Shown piece by piece: positions 1 to 3,690 of a DNA stretch of 5,960 nucleotides (positions are counted from its first letter, which is position 1; every line of letters starts with the position of its first letter). Both the position numbers and the translations under genes were made by a program. The stretch comes from Bacteroidales bacterium (GTDB lineage Bacteria; Bacteroidota; Bacteroidia; Bacteroidales; UBA7960), in NCBI GenBank assembly GCA_007128045.1, contig SKYG01000263.1:1-5960 (forward strand). Reading direction: 5' to 3'. The notes beneath the pieces are model-generated. The model made no database searches and was not told the DNA's origin. It worked only from the letters and a program-made list of their open reading frames with translations.

Positions 1-1
1 T

Positions 2-133
2 ACTCCTGCATTGGCAGCCTCATTGCAAGTTGCCGAAATCCTAAAGGTGTTGCTGAAAAAGGAGGGAGTACTCCGAAACAAGCTGTTGGTCATAGACACA
101 TTGCATCACGACTATCAGATTGTGGAGTTGTGA
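2..133 (+). CDS. C-terminal end of a ThiF/MoeB/HesA-family adenylyltransferase (partial, 5' end outside the window)
   Basis: Reading from base 2, 43 codons run without interruption to a TGA at 131-133. The translated tail starts TPALAASLQVAEILKVLL, continues through KLLVIDTLHHDY and ends IVEL. This resembles the last helix and strand of the E1-like ThiF/MoeB/HesA fold, where a helix with S-x-Q-x-x-E-x-x-K is followed by a strand of the L-L-x-x-D type. Family members adenylate the C-terminal glycine of small sulfur-carrier proteins (MoaD or ThiS). The moeA gene 118 bp downstream on the same strand favours a MoeB-like role over thiamine synthesis, but that is inference. The protein ends directly after the E1 fold, so there is no C-terminal rhodanese domain as in some MoeB relatives. 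The nucleotide-binding and zinc-binding parts lie outside the window and cannot be checked. Confidence 0.72.
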   Translation, partial: TPALAASLQVAEILKVLLKKEGVLRNKLLVIDTLHHDYQIVEL

Positions 134-189
134 GTTGCGGGTTGCGGGTTGTGGGTTGTGGGTTGCGGGTTGTGGGTTGTGGGTTGTGG
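134..189 (+). repeat. Eight-copy G-rich heptamer tandem array (GTTGYGG)
   Basis: Eight head-to-tail 7-bp units of GTTGCGG or GTTGTGG fill 134-189 exactly. The only variation is C or T at the fifth position, in the order C, C, T, T, C, T, T, T. A ninth unit with one change, GTTGTGA at 127-133, overlaps the last codons and stop of the upstream gene. Unit junctions create seven GGG runs (139-141 through 181-183), each separated by a four-base loop TTGC or TTGT, which fits the simple G-quadruplex pattern on the coding strand. It lies between the ThiF/MoeB-like gene and moeA, so it would be in their shared transcript if they are an operon. The period is not a multiple of three. Confidence 0.93.
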
Positions 190-194
190 TGAAT

Positions 195-220
195 CTGTAG
201 GGACAGGACTTGGCCTGTCC
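195..220 (+). repeat. 26-bp hairpin repeat element upstream of moeA (copy 1)
   Basis: The element has a CTGTAG head at 195-200, then a perfect 7-bp stem GGACAGG (201-207) pairing with CCTGTCC (214-220) around the six-base loop ACTTGG. The reverse complement recurs at 1609-1634 with 24 of 26 bases identical, so the two copies flank moeA in opposite orientation. It ends 31 bases before the moeA start, so the RNA hairpin could lie in the moeA leader. No T-run follows it, so a terminator role is unlikely. A dispersed, REP-like intergenic element is the simplest reading. Confidence 0.8.
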
Positions 221-251
221 TTAAAGGGTTACATATTAACAAGGTAAAAAA

Positions 252-1430
252 ATGATCCGTTTCGAACAAGCACTTGAAATCATTCTGGAGGATGTCCGCA
301 ATATGGACACTGAGCGTGTACCATTTGATGAGGCTTTGTTCAGGATATTGGCCGAAGAGGTATTTTCTGATATAGACATGCCGCCTTTCGATAAGTCGGC
401 CATGGATGGATATGCCTGCCGGGCTCAGGACCTGGGTATGGAGTTGAAAGTAATTGATGTGATCTCTGCAGGCGACAATGTATTATGCCATATCGATCAG
501 GGACAATGTGCAAAGATCATGACCGGGGCCATGGTGCCGCAAGGGGCTGATAGGGTGGTCATGGTAGAACATACCGTTGAAACCCGGCCAGGCTATATTC
601 GCTTTACCGGGAAACATACTTCAAAAAATATTGCCTATAAGGCTGAGGATGTAAAGACCGGCGACCTGATCTGGCAAAAAGGCATGAAGATCATGCCCCA
701 ACATATTGCCATGTTTGCTTCCGTAGGATGGGTCAACCCCCTGGTTTCAAAGAAACCCAGGGTAGGCGTTTTGTCGACCGGTGATGAGCTGGTAGAACCG
801 AATGATTATCCGGTAAAAGGGAAAATCCGGAACAGCAACGGTTCACAGTTGGTGGCCCAGGTGAAGGCTGCCAACTGTATTCCAAACTATATGGGCATTA
901 TTCCTGACAATGAAGAAGCTACCCGTAAGGCAATAGGCCAGGCACTGAAAGATAATGATGTTGTAGTTATCAGCGGAGGTGTGTCGATGGGCGATTTCGA
1001 CTTTGTACCCAGGATATTGCGTCAGTCTGGGGTAGATATCCGTTTCCAGAAGGTAGCCATCAAGCCCGGCAGGCCTACCGTGTTTGGAAGAACTGAAAAA
1101 TCCTGTATTTTTGGACTTCCCGGAAACCCTGTTTCCTCCTTTATCAATTTCGAAGTGATGGTAAAGCCACTCTTACATCGTATGATGGGACACAACTACA
1201 AGGCTATGGAGATCAACATGCAGATGGGATATGACTGGAGTCGTAAAAAAGCAGACCGGCCAGAGTTCGTTCCAGTAAATTTTGATGCCACTGCTAAAGT
1301 CTTGCCCGTGTCCTATCACGGATCAGCCCACATCCACGCCATATGCCTGGCAGATGGCCTGATGTTTATCCCACAAGGGGTGTTTGATTTGAAAAAAGGA
1401 GATAATGTACGGATCAGGCCATTGCTATAA
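252..1430 (+). CDS. moeA: Molybdopterin molybdenumtransferase MoeA
   Basis: MoeA inserts molybdate into adenylated molybdopterin, the last common step of molybdenum-cofactor synthesis in the cytoplasm. The 392-residue protein is near the usual size (about 400) and appears complete. Visible motifs in order: DMPPFDKSAMDGYA at 42-55; IMTGAMVPQGADRVVMVE at 89-106; the MoCF-binding domain from about 170, with VGVLSTGDEL (171-180), GKIRNSNG (190-197), VVISGGVSMGDFDFV (238-252), KPGRPTVFG (271-279) and GLPGNPVSSF (288-297); then a C-terminal beta domain from about 320 to the end. The ATG at 252 begins the conserved N-terminal helix and has AAGG at 241-244 followed by an A-run, typical of weak Bacteroidota initiation sites. 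No TAnnTTTG box is visible just upstream, so co-transcription with the preceding ThiF/MoeB-like gene is likely. The gene converges on fhs. No key motif is missing. Confidence 0.97.
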   Translation: MIRFEQALEIILEDVRNMDTERVPFDEALFRILAEEVFSDIDMPPFDKSAMDGYACRAQDLGMELKVIDVISAGDNVLCHIDQGQCAKIMTGAMVPQGADRVVMVEHTVETRPGYIRFTGKHTSKNIAYKAEDVKTGDLIWQKGMKIMPQHIAMFASVGWVNPLVSKKPRVGVLSTGDELVEPNDYPVKGKIRNSNGSQLVAQVKAANCIPNYMGIIPDNEEATRKAIGQALKDNDVVVISGGVSMGDFDFVPRILRQSGVDIRFQKVAIKPGRPTVFGRTEKSCIFGLPGNPVSSFINFEVMVKPLLHRMMGHNYKAMEINMQMGYDWSRKKADRPEFVPVNFDATAKVLPVSYHGSAHIHAICLADGLMFIPQGVFDLKKGDNVRIRPLL

Positions 1431-1483
1431 TATCCAAGACTCCGATTGGGATCTCTCACTGCGTTCCAGACAGGCCAGATAAT

Positions 1484-1510
1484 GGGCGACCACAAGGGAT
1501 CGCCCCTACA
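1484..1510 (-). repeat. Hairpin repeat element with GGGCGA/TCGCCC stem
   Basis: GGGCGA at 1484-1489 pairs with TCGCCC at 1500-1505 around a ten-base loop, and CTACA follows to 1510. Read on the minus strand it begins TGTAGGG and has CTTG in the loop region. The 195-220 and 1609-1634 elements share that head and loop core although their stem sequence is different. It therefore looks like a second subfamily of the same hairpin repeat. It starts 53 bases past the moeA stop. Confidence 0.72.
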
Positions 1511-1532
1511 AGAAAAACCTGCAACCCTGTAT

Positions 1533-1555
1533 GACAGGTCAAGCCCGGCCTATAC
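1533..1555 (-). repeat. Decayed copy of the hairpin repeat element
   Basis: Bases 1533-1546, GACAGGTCAAGCCC, are identical to 1610-1623 in the intact copy. The other stem arm has diverged to GGCC, and TATAC stands where CTACAG would be expected, so the 7-bp stem cannot form. It has the same orientation as the intact copy at 1609-1634 and lies 76 bases upstream of it. Confidence 0.6.
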
Positions 1556-1575
1556 GAAAGGGTGCTGATATGTTT

Positions 1576-1607
1576 CAATTCAACAATTCAACACCTCAAC
1601 AATTCAA
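1576..1607 (+). repeat. Four-copy 8-bp tandem array (CAATTCAA)
   Basis: Four contiguous octamers fill 1576-1607: CAATTCAA, CAATTCAA, CACCTCAA, CAATTCAA. Only the third differs, at two adjacent bases. The array ends one base before the intact hairpin element at 1609. It is non-coding and sits between two convergent genes. It resembles the array at 3577-3608 in period and copy number, but not in unit sequence. Confidence 0.88.
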
Positions 1608-1608
1608 C

Positions 1609-1634
1609 GGACAGGTCAAGCCCTGTCCCTACAG
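1609..1634 (-). repeat. 26-bp hairpin repeat element downstream of moeA (copy 2, inverted)
   Basis: GGACAGG (1609-1615) pairs perfectly with CCTGTCC (1622-1628) around the loop TCAAGC, followed by CTACAG to 1634. It matches the reverse complement of 195-220 at 24 of 26 positions. Both differences fall in or next to the loop (one C/T and one T/C), so the stem and head are fully conserved. It lies 55 bases beyond the fhs stop on the fhs transcript side and could act as a 3' end hairpin, but no T-run accompanies it on either strand. Confidence 0.82.
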
Positions 1635-1676
1635 CGTCCCTCTGCGGTTAAATCCCCTCTGCGTCCTGCGGTTTAA
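1634..1676 (+). repeat. Two-copy direct repeat of a GCGTCC...TGCGGTTwAA motif
   Basis: Copy A at 1634-1652 reads GCGTCCCTCTGCGGTTAAA. Copy B at 1661-1676 reads GCGTCCTGCGGTTTAA, lacking three internal bases and with one T/A change. The copies start 27 bases apart. The motif resembles a dispersed intergenic repeat common in Bacteroidota genomes, recalled from general knowledge and not checked by search. Confidence 0.6.
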
Positions 1677-1686
1677 GAACCCGCAG
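1666..1686 (-). terminator. Possible transcript-end hairpin just after fhs
   Basis: On the minus strand, two bases after the fhs stop, CTGCGG pairs with CCGCAG (plus-strand 1681-1686 and 1666-1671) across a nine-base loop. The position suits a terminator or 3' stabiliser for fhs. There is no downstream T-tract and the 6-bp stem overlaps copy B of the direct repeat, so it could be incidental. Confidence 0.3.
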
Positions 1687-1688
1687 CC

Positions 1689-3359
1689 CTAAAACAACCC
1701 ACTGATATTGCCTTCGTTGTCGATATCAATTTGTTCGGCCGAAGGCAACGATGGCAAGCCCGGCATCCGCATGATGGTACCAGCAATAGGGATTAGGAAT
1801 CCTGCGCCGGCAGCCACCTCAAACTCACGGATCTTTACTGTAAAATCTTTGGGGCGACCCAGTTTATACTGGTCATCCGACAGCGACTTTTGCGTTTTTG
1901 CCACACATACCGGCAATTTGTCCAGTCCGAGTTTCTCAAACTGTTTTATCTGGGTCTTCGCCTTTACCGTATATTCCACATGATCTGCGCCATATAGTTT
2001 GGTGGCGATGGTGTGTAATTTTTTCTCTATATCCCATTCAAAGTCATACAACGGCTGAAAACAGGTAGTACATTCTTCTGCGGCTTCTTTTACCATCTCA
2101 GCGAGCTCAACAGCTCCTTCTCCCCCTTTACCCCAGGCTTCACAAACGGCAACCTTCACCCCAAGCTTCTCGCAATGGGCCCTGACCACGTCAATCTCAG
2201 CATCACTGTCGGTTGCAAATTTGTTGATGGCGACCACCGGGCTCAGATTGAAGTGTTTAATATTTTCAATATGTTTTTCCAGGTTAACAAGACCGTTCTC
2301 AACGGCTTGTGGGTTATCTTCTTTCAGGTTTGCCAGTTTCACCCCGCCGTGGTACTTGAGGGCTCTGATGGTAGCTACCACCACCGATGCGTTGGGGGTA
2401 AGTCCTCCATACTGACACTTGATGTTAAGAAATTTCTCAGCCCCAAGCTCAGAAGCAAATCCGGCTTCAGTTACCACATAGTCTGACAACGAAAGGCCCA
2501 TTTTCGTAGCAATCAAGGTATTGGTGCCCTGGGCTATATTGGCGAACGGGCCTCCATGTATAATAGCGGGATTGCCTTCGATGGTTTGTACAAGGTTGGG
2601 CATGATGGCGTATTTCATCAGCGCTGCCATCGCACCCTGGGCTTTGAAATCACGGGCATAGACAGGTTCATCATCATAGGTAAACCCAACAAGTATGTTA
2701 CCAAATTTTTCTTTCAGATTTTCCAGGTCTTTTGCCAGGCATAAGGCAGCCATGATCTCCGAAGCAGCAGTGATGTCGAAGCCAGTCTGACGAGGCACCC
2801 CCTGTTTCGGACCGCCCAGCCCGATAATTATGTCGCGCAGTGCCCGTTCGTTCATGTCGATTACCCGCTTCCAGGTAATTCTTCGCGGATCCAGGTTTAA
2901 GCTATTGCTTTTACTTTGCAAGTGATTGTCGACCAAAGCAGAAAGAAGGTTATGGGCCTTTTCCACTGCGGCCAGGTCGCCGGTAAAATGCAGGTTGATA
3001 TCTTCCATAGGGAGTACCTGAGCATATCCCCCACCTGCAGCACCGCCTTTGATGCCAAACACCGGCCCCAATGAAGGTTCACGAATAACAACTGTTGTCT
3101 TGACCCCAATGCGGTTTAGACCCTCTGTCAATCCAATCGACGTGGTGGTTTTCCCTTCACCTGCTGGTGTGGGGGTAATGGCCGTAACCAAAATCAATTT
3201 CTTCTGTTTGGAAGCCTTCTCATCAATTAGCTTTAAAGGCAATTTGGCAATATATTTACCATATTGATGTAAGTCTGATTGGGCAATACCCAACTTGGCA
3301 GCTATCTCCTCAATGGGACGCATGGTTGATGCCTTCGCAATTTCCAGATCACTATTCAT
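1689..3359 (-). CDS. fhs: Formate-tetrahydrofolate ligase (10-formyl-THF synthetase)
   Basis: This cytoplasmic enzyme makes 10-formyl-tetrahydrofolate from formate, tetrahydrofolate and ATP, supplying one-carbon units. The 556-residue length is normal for the bacterial monofunctional enzyme. Visible motifs: the ATP-binding loop TPAGEGKTTT (64-73); the family signature GIKGGAAGGGYAQV (102-115); PFANIAQGTNT (271-281); TEAGFASELGAEKF (297-310); the second signature VATIRALKYHGG (328-339); AVCEAWGKGGEGA (404-416); and the C-terminal GTIMRMPGLPSLPSA (527-541). Many family members have His-Gly-Cys where this one has Gln277-Gly-Thr, and Gly-Ala-Asp-Leu-Gly where this one has Ala-Ser-Glu-Leu-Gly. From memory the Gln form also occurs in other Bacteroidota. 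The ATG at 3359-3357 gives a full-length N-terminus, and a promoter-like TAAATTTG lies about 33 bases upstream. Transcription is convergent with moeA and divergent from the peptidase. Confidence 0.98.
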   Translation of the reverse strand: MNSDLEIAKASTMRPIEEIAAKLGIAQSDLHQYGKYIAKLPLKLIDEKASKQKKLILVTAITPTPAGEGKTTTSIGLTEGLNRIGVKTTVVIREPSLGPVFGIKGGAAGGGYAQVLPMEDINLHFTGDLAAVEKAHNLLSALVDNHLQSKSNSLNLDPRRITWKRVIDMNERALRDIIIGLGGPKQGVPRQTGFDITAASEIMAALCLAKDLENLKEKFGNILVGFTYDDEPVYARDFKAQGAMAALMKYAIMPNLVQTIEGNPAIIHGGPFANIAQGTNTLIATKMGLSLSDYVVTEAGFASELGAEKFLNIKCQYGGLTPNASVVVATIRALKYHGGVKLANLKEDNPQAVENGLVNLEKHIENIKHFNLSPVVAINKFATDSDAEIDVVRAHCEKLGVKVAVCEAWGKGGEGAVELAEMVKEAAEECTTCFQPLYDFEWDIEKKLHTIATKLYGADHVEYTVKAKTQIKQFEKLGLDKLPVCVAKTQKSLSDDQYKLGRPKDFTVKIREFEVAAGAGFLIPIAGTIMRMPGLPSLPSAEQIDIDNEGNISGLF

Positions 3360-3391
3360 AAATGTTGTCTTTCTTGATGTGTAATAGAGTG

Positions 3392-3424
3392 CAAATTTAA
3401 TGCTTTATTACCAATGTAAACCAA
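3392..3424 (-). promoter_or_regulatory. Bacteroidota-type promoter for fhs
   Basis: On the minus strand, TAAATTTG (plus 3399-3392) fits the TAnnTTTG -7 consensus of Bacteroidota primary sigma promoters exactly. A TTG at plus 3424-3422 lies 22 bases further upstream as a partial -33 TTTG box. Transcription would begin near 3385, giving a leader of about 25 bases before the fhs ATG. The spacing is at the long end, and no transcription data are available here. Confidence 0.5.
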
Positions 3425-3434
3425 TAAAATTGGT
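3410..3434. promoter_or_regulatory. Operator-like cluster of three ACCAAT half-sites
   Basis: ACCAAT occurs at 3410-3415 and 3420-3425, one DNA helical turn (10 bp) apart. Its reverse complement ATTGGT follows at 3429-3434, and the last two sites form a short palindrome around AAA. The cluster overlaps the spacer and -33 region of the proposed fhs promoter, where a repressor or activator could act. GTAAAC (3416-3421) and GTTTAC (3440-3445) form a second, offset inverted pair. The region is AT-rich, so chance is a real alternative. Confidence 0.35.
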
Positions 3435-3505
3435 GATTTGTTTACCGGAAGTTCTTATTTATGATCATGTTATAGAAATTTAATAAAAAGCAATTGGCAT
3501 TTAAT

Positions 3506-3513
3506 TAAATTTG
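3506..3513 (+). promoter_or_regulatory. Candidate -7 box for the peptidase gene
   Basis: TAAATTTG on the plus strand is identical to the fhs -7 box and matches TAnnTTTG. No good TTTG is found 19-23 bases upstream; the closest is TTTA at 3479-3482. A transcript from here would start near 3520 and carry a leader of about 105 bases that includes the octamer array at 3577-3608. The rest of 3360-3549 is AT-rich and holds no gene that I can see. Confidence 0.35.
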
Positions 3514-3576
3514 TCTATATCTTAATGACCAACATTCAAATCCAATTAATTGATGAGAATTTATGAGTGCCTTTTT

Positions 3577-3608
3577 GATTTTCAGACCTTCAGACTTTCA
3601 GATTTTCA
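3577..3608 (+). repeat. Four-copy 8-bp tandem array (GAYYTTCA) in the peptidase leader
   Basis: Four contiguous octamers fill 3577-3608: GATTTTCA, GACCTTCA, GACTTTCA, GATTTTCA. Variation is confined to the third and fourth bases, both pyrimidines. The array ends 16 bases before the peptidase ATG. It is open in the peptidase frame, but the encoded residues would lie ahead of a normal lipoprotein signal, so it is read as leader sequence and not coding. Confidence 0.82.
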
Positions 3609-3624
3609 GACAATTTATAAACAA

Positions 3625-3690
3625 ATGAAATATAATCACTACGCAATTATCTGTATAGGATTGGCAATAGCAATGGCTTTACATTCATGT
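3625..3690 (+). other. Lipoprotein signal peptide of the M1 peptidase
   Basis: Codons 1-22 encode a short N-region with Lys2, a hydrophobic core AIICIGLAIAMAL, and a lipobox Leu-His-Ser-Cys, with Cys22 encoded at 3688-3690. His at -2 is uncommon, but Leu at -3 and Ser at -1 suit signal peptidase II. This supports ATG 3625 as the start and predicts lipid anchoring. Confidence 0.75.

Larger units (their letters stand above)
1431..1688. other. Repeat-filled intergenic gap between convergent moeA and fhs
   Basis: I see no gene here. Most of the gap is occupied by short repeat-type sequence: hairpin elements at 1484-1510, 1533-1555 (decayed) and 1609-1634, an 8-bp tandem array at 1576-1607, and a direct repeat at 1634-1676. 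The 1450-1466 stretch, GATCTCTCACTGCGTTC, also resembles a widespread dispersed intergenic repeat, though I recognise this only from memory. Neither gene has a clear terminator with a T-run in this gap, so the hairpins may serve as bidirectional transcript ends. Confidence 0.75.

Noticed and set aside
134..189. CRISPR array
   Set aside because: Units are 7 bp and directly contiguous, with no spacers and no cas genes.
201..220. Rho-independent terminator between the ThiF/MoeB-like gene and moeA
   Set aside because: The 7-bp hairpin is good but is followed by TTAAAGGG, not a T-run, and its close copy at 1609-1634 also lacks one. A repeat element explains both better.
195..1634. moeA carried by a small transposon with terminal inverted repeats
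   Set aside because: There is no transposase between the repeats, no target-site duplication at their outer edges, and each repeat is itself a hairpin of a type that also occurs elsewhere in the window.
2175..2486. Plus-strand open frame antisense to fhs
   Set aside because: It is fully contained in the strongly conserved fhs coding sequence, and its translation shows no recognisable domain. Similar frames at 1708-1983, 2556-2744 and 3049-3267 were dropped for the same reason.
3461..3468. ATGATCAT palindrome as an operator
   Set aside because: It is a single 8-bp palindrome in AT-rich sequence with no second copy nearby, which is expected by chance.
3550..3624. Extended N-terminus for the peptidase from TTG 3550 or ATG 3553
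   Set aside because: It would place about 25 residues, partly encoded by an octamer repeat, ahead of a normal lipoprotein signal. TTG 3550 also lies inside a perfect CAATTAATTG palindrome in AT-rich leader sequence.
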